From: Cristatella mucedo
Taxonomy: Eukaryota; Bryozoa; Phylactolaemata; Cristatellidae
DNA length: 64,000 nt
Assembly: GCA_009760855.2 (NCBI GenBank)
Contig: WPIO01000071.1
Location: forward strand, 291,501-355,500
Direction of reading: 5' to 3'
Shown here piece by piece: positions 23,105-32,928 of this stretch. The translations under genes and the position numbers were made by a program. Below the pieces are notes generated by a model. That model saw nothing but the letters and a program-made list of their open reading frames with translations. It was not told the origin of the DNA and did not search any database. The first letter of the stretch is position 1, and each line of letters opens with the position of its first letter.

Positions 23105-23213
23105 GTCGGCAGCGGCTCGCTGTAGCAGCGGCTCGCTGTAGCAGCGGCTCGCTGTAGCAGCGGCTCGCTGTAGCAGCGGCTCGCTGTAGCAGCGGCTCGC
23201 TGTAGCAGCCGCT
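23105..23213. repeat. 16-bp tandem repeat (agcggctcgctgtagc)n
   Basis: About six and a half near-identical 16-base units. Because 16 is not a multiple of 3, frames cycle through it, giving mixed peptides such as SRCYSEPLLQRAAAT. Confidence 0.95.
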
Positions 23214-23534
23214 CGTGCACTCGGCGGTGCGCGTACGTGGCGGGCAACGCATCTTTCCGGCATTTGAGCCCGTCGTCGCCCGTCGAGTTGTGCATTTTTT
23301 CAAGGTTTTTTTTCCGCCGAGCGAGCGGGCGCGACGCTGGCGAGCGGGCGGCGAGCGCCGTCCTGGCTTCGATCGGTCGCGCCGGCTCTACGACGTCGAG
23401 TTCGCCACTCCTGGCCCCCCTGCCCCGAGAATGTCGTGCGGTGTGTGCATCTCCGTCTGCGCGACTCCGCATAACGGAGATCAAAAGCTTTAATGCGACG
23501 CTAAGGCGTTCGCTCTGCGTTCGCGTCGGTGAAC
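23214..23534. other. GC-rich, unassigned
   Basis: Open frames of about 90-100 codons occur on both strands. Composition explains them and no motif stands out. Confidence 0.25.
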
Positions 23535-23705
23535 CGTGATGGCATGCACTAGGTAAGGCGGTTGCTTTCACGACTCCGGTCCCGAGGTCGTGGGTTCAAT
23601 TCCTGCCGTGGGCGATTCTTTATTGCCATTGCAAGCGGCGGTGATAGCCGTAAAGGCTCTTCCGTCACTATACAAAAAGAGGCTGTCTAGTCAGCTAGGA
23701 TTTAT
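23535..23705 (+). mobile_element. SINE-2, uninterrupted copy
   Basis: The head has actaggtaaggcggttgctt and box B-like gaggtcgtgggttcaattcc. The body includes gatagccgtaaaggctcttc. This copy defines the pre-insertion form of the split copy at 4145. Confidence 0.7.
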
Positions 23706-24084
23706 TTTAATTTATCCAATTTTAATTCGCCGGGCTCACCGCTACGCCCCGAAGTCGAGCGGGCTGTGAGCGGTCAGAGGTTAGAGGAAGAGGTAACTGC
23801 ACGCGATTCGCTTCGGCAGCGGAACGAGGACGCTCGTCGAGGACCGCGTCATCGGCTGACGGCACGGTTTCAACCGCTGCCGCTCAGCACGAGCAGCCGC
23901 ATTAGTAGTAGCTGCTTTTGGTGCGCGCCCGCGTCGGCTCTTATATTTTGCAGTATCATATTATGTTTTTATATGTAACTGTAATATAAAATTAATAAAA
24001 TATTACATATAATGTTGATAATAGCATATTTTTAGATCACATCATACGATATTTTAATGGAATAAATAATTAGTATAATTAATT

Positions 24085-24225
24085 AATATAGTTCATTTAT
24101 ATAGCGCCCCAAGAGAACTTAAATCTCTATTCAGGCGCTTCACATACGCCTCGGGGCTCGAGCCCACGACCTCAGACAGACCGTGGTCGGGGCGAGCACC
24201 TTCTCCGCTGGACCAAACCAACTTC
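24085..24225 (-). mobile_element. SINE-1, minus orientation
   Basis: On the minus strand it reads head (ttggtccagcggagaagg), box B-like ggtcgtgggctcgagccccg and tail gcgcctgaatagagatttaa, ending in an ATAA-rich run. It lies in the intron before the second tail exon. Confidence 0.8.
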
Positions 24226-24763
24226 AGCAAATAATAATTTAACATAAAATGACAACTATTTAGAACTATCATGTAGTTATTTTCCGTAATGCAACTTAGC
24301 GCACCGAGCGAGGTGCCGCCTTAACCCGCTCTCGCTGGATGTCCTCTGCAAGCCGTCTGTCCGTCCGTCGCTCCTTCCCGCCTGCCCGCCACCCGAGAGA
24401 CGCCGCCGCAGGCGCAGTGCCGGCGCGCCGTGCAGGCGGCCCGGGTCATTGTCCTCGAGCATCCCCACCGTCGGGCGTCACGACGTCATAGTGACGCATC
24501 ACGACGCTCCGATCACGCGCTGCGCACTACTGGCGTGCCGCAACCGCCGCCGCCGACAACGACAGCAACGACGGCGAGTCGCACGCCCTCGCGTCACGGG
24601 CGGCACCGACGGCTCGGCCGCGCGCGTGTCCTTCTTTTCCAAAAAGCCGCATTCTCGTTCCCTTCTCTTCCGCCTTCTCTTTCTTCTTCTCCTCATTATT
24701 TTCCACCGGCCGCATTCGTTTCCTTCTTTTTCTTTTCCTTTCTTTTCTTTCCTTCTTTTCCAG
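24226..24763. other. Intron end with long polypyrimidine tract
   Basis: From 24627 to 24763 the sequence is strongly CT-rich and ends ttcctttcttttctttcc...ttttccag. This is an extended acceptor tract for the tail exon at 24764. Confidence 0.5.
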
Positions 24764-25502
24764 AAAGCTCTTCTGCTTCGAACGACTGTCGCTTCGCGCC
24801 GATTCCGACGACGGCCCGTCGCAGCGAGTCGTCAGCGACGCGGCGGCGGCGGCAAAAGATGGCTTCGGCGACAGGTCGTCGTTGAGGCTGTATTACGGCG
24901 AGACGTCATTCCAGCCGGCGCGTCGCTCGTCCGGAAACGACTACGAGACGATCGCTTCGCCAGCGAGGCGATCGCTCGGCTGGCCGCCGGCGTCGCCGTC
25001 CGCCGCCGCGGAGGACGGCTCGTCCGCGCGCGATCTGAGCGGTGCCCTGGTGCTCGTCGGCGCCGCCGCCGAGCAGCGGAGGCAGCTGCGTGCGTCGTCC
25101 TTGTCGCCGTCGCCGTCCGGCTTTGAACGGCAACGAGGCTCGCCGGCGCCGGCCACACCGGAAGAGCTCGCTCGAGCAGAAGCGCCTGCGGCGGCGTCGG
25201 CGGCGCAGCGGCTGCTCGAGGGCCGAAGCGACTCCGACGCAGTCAGCGACGTCGGCGTGGCGGCGCCAGCTTCGGGCGCACCGTCGGCGTGGCGGCCGAG
25301 CGACGTGAGCTACCGCAGCCAGGGCCGCGAGGTGCAGCCGCCGCCGCGGCTTCCGCGGCTTTCGCTGGACGGCGGGCGCCGCGCCTCCAACGGGAGCGCG
25401 TCGCCGCGGCGGCTGCCTCGCATGTCTTGGAGCGGCGCGACGGTGCTGCCATCGCTGCCGCCGCCGTTCGCCGGAGGGCTGTCGGAAGACGCGGCCACGT
25501 GA
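24764..25502 (+). CDS. Cytoplasmic-tail exon of second receptor cassette
   Basis: The acceptor ccttcttttccag|A is phase 2, fitting the donor at 21584. It encodes 245 residues and TGA. The start reads KLFCFERLSLRADSDDGPSQ. NDYETIA, ARRS and GRRASNG follow, then LPRMSWSGATV near the end. Order and motifs parallel the gene 1 tail (NHYESVG, RRAS, MPRTSWSGAST in its shifted frame). It is very GC-rich and Ala/Ser/Pro-rich. Function is unknown. YxxV/I and RRxS motifs suggest endocytic or kinase regulation, by inference only. Confidence 0.7.
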
Positions 25503-25845
25503 GCGCGTGCCTACATTGGCGCCGGAAATCCAGCGCCGCGTGCGCTGACAGAATGCAAGTAAGCATCTAAGTCGACGAGGTCAATTCGCACGAATTAGGT
25601 CGATCAGTCGATCCACGTCGGTCGTCGCCAGGGCCCGGCTGCAGTATTCTACGTAGCCAGCTGTGCGCCAAACTTTTCGGTAGGATGTTCGCTGTTTTAG
25701 AAACGATCTAGCGAGCTGACGACTCGCTGTAGTACTTGAGGCGTCGCGAAACGGGCGGTGCGAGGCAGTGAAGAATGAGTTTCAGCATGAAGAATAGAGC
25801 GGTGCCAAATTTGGCAATACATTCTATCAATGCTGTGATTTTATT

Positions 25846-25862
25846 CATAAATAAATAAAATA
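25846..25862 (+). terminator. Candidate polyadenylation signal
   Basis: Overlapping AATAAA hexamers (ataaataaataaaa) lie about 350 bases after the stop of the second tail exon, at the switch from GC-rich to AT-rich DNA. Position only; no transcript support. Confidence 0.35.
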
Positions 25863-25869
25863 ATATATC

Positions 25870-26479
25870 ACACTGTCGCATTATATGCTGTCACAAGCGA
25901 AAGAAGGCTGCTGCTGGCTACTTTGCCCGTGTCCTAGCGGGTGCTCAATTGGTGTGCTGGGGGGGGGGGTTCTCAAGGCTACGGCCTCGAACGCGTGCCG
26001 CGCGATTGAGCTAGTCCAGCGGGATAAACTGTTCCCACCGTTGACGGTTAAAATCAAATCGCGTCACATCGAATCGATGCATTTTATAACGCACCACCTT
26101 CTGCAACTGCACGAAGCCGCGCGCTTGGTCTTCGAGATTTCTGCTGCAGCCGGAACGGGAGCCTTCACGTGAGCGGGAACGCGTGGGCGCGCGCGCGCGC
26201 GAGCACGCGCGCGTTCCCGGCTCTGGGGCAGTCGCAGTGGTCGGAGGGGCCGCACGGAGCCGCACGGCGCCGCATGGCTCGCGCGTGAGCTCGCCGCCGC
26301 CGCCGTCGCCGCCGCCGCCGTCGCTGCAGCCGCTGCCGCCGCTGCCAGCGCTGTCGCTGCTGCTGCACGCTGAACGCTCGCACTGCACCCCAGGTCGCAG
26401 CTGAATCGCACCGAGCAGCCGAGTGAAGGACGAATGAGTCGGCGGGGCAGGCGTTAAGCTCTCTCTCTCTCTGCGGTTG
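25870..26479. other. GC-rich, unassigned
   Basis: It includes a G9-10 run near 25961, GC alternation near 26187-26215 and gcc/gct triplet runs at 26290-26370. Open frames are low-complexity Ala, Pro or Arg. Nothing is supported. Confidence 0.3.
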
Positions 26480-26663
26480 ATCGTGTCGTCGTACGTGAGT
26501 TTAAGCTGCTGCACGACAAGGGCAAGGGCGAGGACAAGTACAAGGGCAAGGACAAGTACAAGGGCAAGGACAAGTACAAGGGCAAGGACAAGTACAAGGG
26601 CAAGGACGAGTACAAGGGCAAGGACAATTACAAGGGCAAGTACGGCCACAAGTGGCCGCACTA
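26480..26663 (+). repeat. 18-bp minisatellite with open frame for KYKGKD repeats
   Basis: About six and a half units of the 18-mer acaagtacaagggcaagg occupy 26530-26640. One frame, which has no start codon in the stretch, reads VREFKLLHDKGKGED, then (KYKGKD)n with Lys to Glu and Lys to Asn changes, then YGHKWPH and a stop at 26661-26663. It could be the end of a Lys-rich exon or a minisatellite without coding role. No strong acceptor is visible. Confidence 0.4.
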
Positions 26664-26769
26664 ACCGACGCTGGCGTCGAAGGCCGGTCTACGAAGTTAA
26701 CTAAAGCGAATCTTTGAAGCTCATTTTCCCAGCATGCATCACGCTCTCGGGACGGTGGAGCTCGCTTGA

Positions 26770-26918
26770 GCCATTCTTACGCAACGACAACTACTCTCCT
26801 GTTGCTGACTAAAGAACTTTTTCTTTACAGCCGCCCCGAGCTGCTACTTCCATGCAATTCACTACATAAACCGCTCTCCTTACTCAGCTACGCATCCACA
26901 TTCTCTTTGTTGCATATG
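26770..26918 (+). mobile_element. L2-B 3' fragment, left part, split by L2-A
   Basis: It reads cttacgcaacgacaactact, gagctgctacttccatgc and cattctctttgttgc, as at 1030-1120 and 37430-37570. The match stops abruptly where L2-A begins and resumes at 30508. Confidence 0.75.
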
Positions 26919-29900
26919 ATAATAATAATAATAATATTGCACTTGATAAAGCGCCCTCAGAGAACTTAATCTCTTTCTAGGCGCTTTACATTTGCTGCAA
27001 AGTGATACGCAATAGAATAGTAAGTAAAATCATGCTTGAAAAACAAACAAAATGAATAACATGGTTAGGGGTTACATGCACTGGGTCAGCATGCAAATGT
27101 GGTTAGTGGCAGCATGAACAGTGTCAGCACGCATAAGCACATGAAGGCCGAATCACAGGGACCCACTAAATGCTGTCCTAAATAGGTATGTTTTTAAGTT
27201 TCTTTTAAATGTGGTCAGGTCAGGGGATGTTCTGATGCAGGTCGGGAGGGAGTTCCAGGCTGTGGGAGCATACGAGCTAAATGCACGGTCTCCAAAGGAT
27301 TTAAGGTTTGTACAAGGTATTTCTAGACTGTTGGATTCCGAAAAGCGAGTGGTACGATGCTTTGCCTGATGGGGTAGTATATCTGAAAGATAGGCTGGAG
27401 CCATAGAATGAAGAGACCTAAAAGTGAGCGACAAAACCTTGAAGTCAATCCGTTGCTTGACTGGTAACCAGTGCAGGTCGGCGAGAAGTGGAGTAATGTG
27501 GCAACTGCGACGCTCACGACAGACAAGCCTAGCTGCAGAGTTTTGCACCAGCTGCAATCGCCTGATCGCATATGCTGGTAGGCCAGTAAGCAGTGAGTTG
27601 CAGAAGTCGAGACGAGATGTCACGAATGCATGGACCAACTTGGACGTGGTATCCTTATCTAAACAAGCCCTAATTTTAGCAATGTTATGAAGCTGAAAAT
27701 AGGCTGATTTGACTGTGGAGCTGATGTGGTCGTCTAACGAGAGGTCGCTTTGGAATATGACACCTAGATTTCGAGCTGATGCAACTGGAGATATGCTGGC
27801 AGAGCCAATTTTGAAAGTCAGCCTTTCCAATTTCTGAATGACACTAGGTTTGCCCATAACTAGTAAGTTAGTTTTATCATCGTTTAGTTTTAGAAAATTT
27901 GCTGCCATCCATGATCGGATGTCATCAATGCATGCAGCAAGTGAGTTGAGAGAATTTGAGGTGCTCGAAGGCTGGGAGGGATCAAAGCAAAGGTACAACT
28001 GAGTGTCATCCGCATAGAAGTGAAAGCCTAGATTGTGCTTGGCAATCACATCAGCGAGAGGGAGAGTATAAACGGTGAAAAGGACCGGACCTAGCACAGA
28101 GCCCTGAGGTACTCCATATTTTAGAGGTACTTCAGATGATCTTTGTCCATTCACGTCAACACTCTGGAGTCTCCCACTGAGATAGGACCTGAACCACTGC
28201 AGAGCAGTGCCAGTGATGCCCAGGCGAGATGAGAGGCGCTCTAGAAGTACTTTGTGATCGATGGTATCAAAAGCTGCCGAAAGATCGAGCAAAACAAGAA
28301 GAGACACTCTACCCATGTCTGCATTCCTAAGTAGGTCGTTGTATACCCGAAGCAATGCTGACTCTGTGGAGTGATTAGCTCTAAAGCCAGACTGGAACTT
28401 ACTAGCAAGGTGTGAGGTCTCGAGATACGAGTTCAGCTGGTCTGCCACGACCCGTTCCAGTGTCTTTGATAGGAATGGTAGAAGGGAGACTGGGCGGTAG
28501 TTGCTCAAGTTCTCTTGGTCTAGTGTAGCTTTCTTGAGAAGTGGCCTGACTACAGCTTTTTTGAAAGGTGCTGGGACCTGACCTGAGGCTAATGACATAT
28601 TAATGATGTTGGTTATGCATGGCAGCAGCAGATCAATGCAACGTAGGAGCAGGACAGTGGGAATAGGGTCCAGTGGACTTGTTGTCTTCTTTGATTGAGA
28701 TACGAGCTTTAGGACTACATCACTAGTGACCTGTTTAAATGCAGACATTGAGGCGCAGCCAGGAACCGAGGAACAGCATTCTAGTGGGAAGGTTGTCATC
28801 GCAGGGATGGATTCCCTGATTTTGTCTATCTTCTGCACAAAGAATCGAGAGAAGCGATCGGCTAGATCATCACAAGGATCATCAGGTAAGGAGCTAACCT
28901 GGGAACGGTTGAGGAGATGGTTTATTGTCGACATCAGCATTTTTGGATTGTGCATCTGTGATTCAACAATGTTTCTATAGAAGCTAGACTTAGCCTTTGC
29001 TAGGATCGATTGGTACGACCTACAGTAGTCTTCATATGCCTGTCGATGGACAGTTAGTCCGGATCTTTTGTATGCCTTTTCAAGCTTTCGTTTAGTAGAC
29101 TTGGCTAGTTTAATGTCTGTGGTAAACCATAGGCCGTCTGGGCGGGGGCGCACAGTGCGCTTTGTCAAAGGTGCAAACTCGTCGAGCGTGTCAGCTAGTG
29201 TCGTGTTGTAGCAATCTACCAGTGATGACAGATCGGAGGGAGGACTGAGCAGCAAAGGTGAAGCAGATATGCTCGCACGGACAGCATCGATGTCAAGGGT
29301 CTTGAGGTTTCGCGATTCACAGGTTATTTTAGAGGAGAATGTGGGCACACACTGTAGATTGAATGAGATCTGCATGTGGTCAGATAAGCAGGATTTGGTG
29401 ATAACTGGTGATGACAAAGTGCAGTTATATGAGAAAATTTGGTCGAGTGTGTGACTCTTGATGTGGGTAGGGCCATGCACATGAGTCACTAGAGATAATG
29501 AGTCTCTCAATGTACGAAATTCTGTGCTGAAAGCGTCAGATAAGTTATCAAAGTGAACGTTGAAATCACCCATAACGGGGAAGGATCGATTTCTTGCACA
29601 CAGAATCGAAATGAGATCGGAGAAATCTGAGATAAAGGAGGATTTGGTACCTGGTGGGCGATAGACTACTGTTACTATCGGTAGCTTGTTTTCGGGTGAG
29701 ACCAGGACAATTGATTCAAAAGACTGCTTCGAGGGTACCGCAAATGGCTTGAAGTTGAATTTCGAGAGCACGATCATAGCAACTCCACCTCCAGTTTTGA
29801 TTGATCTAGGGGTGTGAAAGAACGTGAAACCAGATGGAGTAGCGTCTTTAATTGTCGGGCAGTTTATCGATTTCAGCCAAGTTTCACTTAGGGCGAGCAG

Positions 29901-30507
29901 GTTGATACCATTTTCAGAAATAAGGTCGTTTATTACTAGAGGTTTATTGCACATTGAGCGATGATTCCAAAGGCAAGCGTTAAGTCTGGCCGATTGGGTT
30001 ACAACAGGCCTGATGACCACTAAGTTTGAGAGATTTACAGTGACGCATGCGGGGGAGCGTGCTAAGCGGTTCGAGACAATGCTAGGAATACCAAACGAGC
30101 AGCGTCTAAGCTGGCGGTTCCGGCCACCGCGGCGGCTACGGGGTGCTTTCCTTTTGTTAATGCATAATTCATGAATCTTAGCAACAACATTAATATCTAG
30201 GAATGCATTTGATATACGATGACGAAGCGATAGCAGCTGCTGACGACCATAACTAACAAGTAGGTTACTAGCCGCCGGCGTAGCTAATGCAGCCGCCGGC
30301 GTGGGAGACCCAGCAGCCCGAAGCGATAAGCATTTAGATGTCCATAGGCACGTAATTTCTTACGCGCTACGGTCAAAAAACAATCAGAATAACTTTAAAC
30401 AGGTCTTAGCTGTATCGTTTCCGTATACGATGTTCGCAAGAACTTCGGTTTTCGGAAGAATTCTGCAACGAACAAGAACGCACGTTAGAGCGCTCTATGT
30501 CAGGAGG
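26919..30507 (-). mobile_element. L2-A retrotransposon, near full length
   Basis: The 3' end is an (ATT)n tail and hairpin at 26926-26990 (minus strand). Then come the 3' UTR, one long open frame and about 145 bases of 5' leader. The boundaries are set by the interrupted L2-B sequence on both sides, giving about 3.59 kb. No target-site duplication is obvious. The copy looks young: its ORF is open throughout, unlike every other copy in the window. Confidence 0.85.
27153..30020 (-). CDS. L2-clade polyprotein: APE endonuclease plus reverse transcriptase
   Basis: The protein copies element RNA into genomic DNA. Residues ~13-235 are an AP-endonuclease-like domain: N19 in LWNHRSM, E46 in SETWL, YRPPG at 120, GDFN at 151 and a late SDH. 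The reverse transcriptase follows, with [52 protein letters not shown] and the catalytic YADDTQLYL (Y669). The C-terminal part has [12 protein letters not shown] and [17 protein letters not shown], typical of L2 elements. The stop is TGA at 27153-27155. The frame stays open upstream to 30359 with no ATG, and the first in-frame ATG (residue 23 here) would lose N19. Initiation is therefore unclear: a non-AUG start, reinitiation or a lost 5' part are possible. Confidence 0.9.
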   Translation of the reverse strand: MVIRPVVTQSARLNACLWNHRSMCNKPLVINDLISENGINLLALSETWLKSINCPTIKDATPSGFTFFHTPRSIKTGGGVAMIVLSKFNFKPFAVPSKQSFESIVLVSPENKLPIVTVVYRPPGTKSSFISDFSDLISILCARNRSFPVMGDFNVHFDNLSDAFSTEFRTLRDSLSLVTHVHGPTHIKSHTLDQIFSYNCTLSSPVITKSCLSDHMQISFNLQCVPTFSSKITCESRNLKTLDIDAVRASISASPLLLSPPSDLSSLVDCYNTTLADTLDEFAPLTKRTVRPRPDGLWFTTDIKLAKSTKRKLEKAYKRSGLTVHRQAYEDYCRSYQSILAKAKSSFYRNIVESQMHNPKMLMSTINHLLNRSQVSSLPDDPCDDLADRFSRFFVQKIDKIRESIPAMTTFPLECCSSVPGCASMSAFKQVTSDVVLKLVSQSKKTTSPLDPIPTVLLLRCIDLLLPCITNIINMSLASGQVPAPFKKAVVRPLLKKATLDQENLSNYRPVSLLPFLSKTLERVVADQLNSYLETSHLASKFQSGFRANHSTESALLRVYNDLLRNADMGRVSLLVLLDLSAAFDTIDHKVLLERLSSRLGITGTALQWFRSYLSGRLQSVDVNGQRSSEVPLKYGVPQGSVLGPVLFTVYTLPLADVIAKHNLGFHFYADDTQLYLCFDPSQPSSTSNSLNSLAACIDDIRSWMAANFLKLNDDKTNLLVMGKPSVIQKLERLTFKIGSASISPVASARNLGVIFQSDLSLDDHISSTVKSAYFQLHNIAKIRACLDKDTTSKLVHAFVTSRLDFCNSLLTGLPAYAIRRLQLVQNSAARLVCRERRSCHITPLLADLHWLPVKQRIDFKVLSLTFRSLHSMAPAYLSDILPHQAKHRTTRFSESNSLEIPCTNLKSFGDRAFSSYAPTAWNSLPTCIRTSPDLTTFKRNLKTYLFRTAFSGSL

Positions 30508-30640
30508 CGAGAATGAAGTCTGTTGGCTACCAAATGCGTACCGAAAGCCGCTTAGGCTGTGAGCGTGCTATACAAAACTCCCCTGCGTAACATCCACATG
30601 GTCTTTGTGGCTTTGTGGAGTTACAGACGGAGATACATTG
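30508..30640 (+). mobile_element. L2-B 3' fragment, right part
   Basis: It holds aatgaagtctgttggctacc, gccgcttaggctgtga and tggagttacagacggagata, continuing the L2-B scrap that ended at 26918. Together the two parts reproduce the order seen at 995-1265. Confidence 0.75.
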
Positions 30641-32869
30641 CATTACAGCACTAAGTACAGACAATGTATTCCAACTAGTCACTAGCCGCGGTTATAAATA
30701 ATCGGAAGTCGTTTCGATTTTGATAATCTATTATGCACTGGAATGCACTTACGAACGCCTAGCGTGGAGCAATCAGACTAGTCACCAAGACGAATGGAAC
30801 TCTTTTTAGACCTTCTTGTTAGACCTCCGATAGACCTCCACACTTGCCATTTCATGCTTATTTTTGAGACCAACAGAAGGCGATCGTAGCGTGTTGCAGA
30901 CGTCTGCTAAGCCTAGTCACCTTTGTTTCAAGTGTGAAAGAGTCTTTGTGAATGTGTGCCTATTCAATTTTGGGGCACGGAAGCATGACGTCAAGTATGA
31001 CAAAAGCGGCGACCGCCGCTGCTTTGTGCCCTTTGTGACCTTTGTGACCTTCGCTACATTGGCTTGAAAGCTAAATTTCGCTGCTGGTAAGAGTTTTACT
31101 TGAGTGCAATGCTTACATGCTTGAGGTCAGTGAGTGCGGTGCTTTGTTGGCGTACGCAAGCGCTCGCACCGCTCTCAGAGAATCTCAGATTCTCGTTGGT
31201 GGCCGCAGGCACATAGCTTGGCGTCAGGGCATCTCCGAGCTATCCAGGAGCGACTGGATAAAATAAAACAGTTTGACGTATGCAATCAAATATTTAATTT
31301 TTTTCTCAAATCTTGCGTAAAGCTGAGATGTTTATCATCTCAACAGGGCAGTGGTTGTGCTGAGAGGTCTCAGCAGGCCGATCTACGGGAAGTGACGTGC
31401 ACCAACGGCTGTCCAGTCGCGATTCCCTCGCAACGCACTTTGTGAGTGACTTCGAATGACGGCGAATTCCAGCTTAGCGTCACAAAAAAAGTGTTGTTTC
31501 GACTTAGGCAGACCAAAAAACTCTCGAAACTAAGTGCGATATTAATAAGCACCGAAGACTGAAGTGAGTGCAGTGTTGGTTCATTCTGAATCGTCTGCCA
31601 TCGGATTCAAGCAATTTAAGGCCATAGTAACGTGGCTATGGAAAGCAATGCTCTAATCAGCCATCTCTCTGCCATCCCCATATCCTCATCAGTCACGAGC
31701 AATGAAGCCGGATGGGATGAAGATTTTTGTCGATCCAAAATGCACAAATGAGACCAATCTTACTTTCGCTGATAATTCCTAAATAAACCACATTGGCTGG
31801 CAGAGACTCATATTCAGTGGATGTGAATATAAGCAAGACACTAGGCTGCTATACTGACATGCGTAAACGACCGTGCTCGTGTCGTGGCTTAGCACACACT
31901 ACGAGGGTATTCGTGCAAAGATTGCGTAAATTTCTCAAGTATAAGTTTATTTAGCGCGAGCTAGACCCCATCTATGCAGCGTAAAATGTCAAGGCTACAG
32001 AGATAACCGCATGAGCAATATCCACAGCCGCGACGAACCTCACTCGGGCTAAATTCTTGTAGCCGCCGGTGGTGAGCGATTCTGTCTCTGCAACGTCAAA
32101 CATTTTAAAAAGATAGTGCCTTGATGGAACAGCAATTAACGTCAGGAGTAAATCGATAAATTGTGAAAAATGTTATATTAGACATGCATGACCACTGAAG
32201 GTGTAACTTTTAAAAGCATTAATACGAGAATTCTATGGCGGAGCAAAGAATACTTCGATGACTGTCACGAATGTCGGCGAGTAAAATAAATTCACTATTC
32301 CAAATAATCCAAGAAATTCATAAAGTTTACAATAAGTGTTGAATAAAAAAAAATATTGCTCTGGTAATTCTGCTAGTGCAATTAAAGTTGCCATTTTCTG
32401 GAACTTTCTGCGAGTGCCCTGATAAGCGTGGAGTACAGCGCTTTGCCCGAATTCTGTTTCAATAGAAATACGATCAAGTCGCAGCTGCGAACGTTCTTCT
32501 TCGCGATGCTTGAGTCCTCACGGCTCGAAGGTACAAGCGCTGCAAAGCCGCTGCGGCTAGTGTGCGGCGGCAGCGGCGTAGCGCTCGTCTCGCTGGCTTT
32601 TGCAATTGTCGCCGAATTGTCGCCATTTTGACTTTCTTAACATTCGATCCGTTAATTGCTTCCCTGCTGCAGCGCGCCAGTCCCCCAAAATGACAGGCGC
32701 GTTGACACGCGCGTATCGTGCGGCGGATTGTTTTTATCCTTTTTGTTCTTTGCTGGCTCTGAAAGTCGTATCCAAACCTCGGAGCGATGCTCCTTACAGA
32801 AAGAATGGCTCATTTTACGCGTTCTATTCGTTACGCTTTTAAATAAAAAGCAATATAAAATGCCTAAAC
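30641..32869. other. Unassigned
   Basis: Several frames of 60-100 codons on the + strand (30864-31067, 31134-31445, 32428-32631) lack family motifs. The one at 31134 has an acceptor-like acag at 31346 and a Cys-containing end but no matching phase. The one at 32428 ends in a short hydrophobic stretch without a donor. None is supported as an exon. Confidence 0.25.
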
Positions 32870-32928
32870 AAGATTGAGTTCACCGAGGGCGCTATATCAA
32901 GTGTATTGCTATTATTATTATAAACAAG
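32870..32928 (+). repeat. L2-A/SINE-1 type 3' tail
   Basis: The phrase gagttcaccgagggcgctat plus atcaagtgtattgctatt and an ATT run match the common tail. Only the terminal part is present. Confidence 0.55.

Noticed and set aside
32428-32637. Plus-strand frame ending in a hydrophobic stretch (VCGGSGVALVSLAFAIVAEL), considered as a third TM exon.
   Set aside because: No donor follows, the frame stops directly after the stretch and a Glu lies in it.
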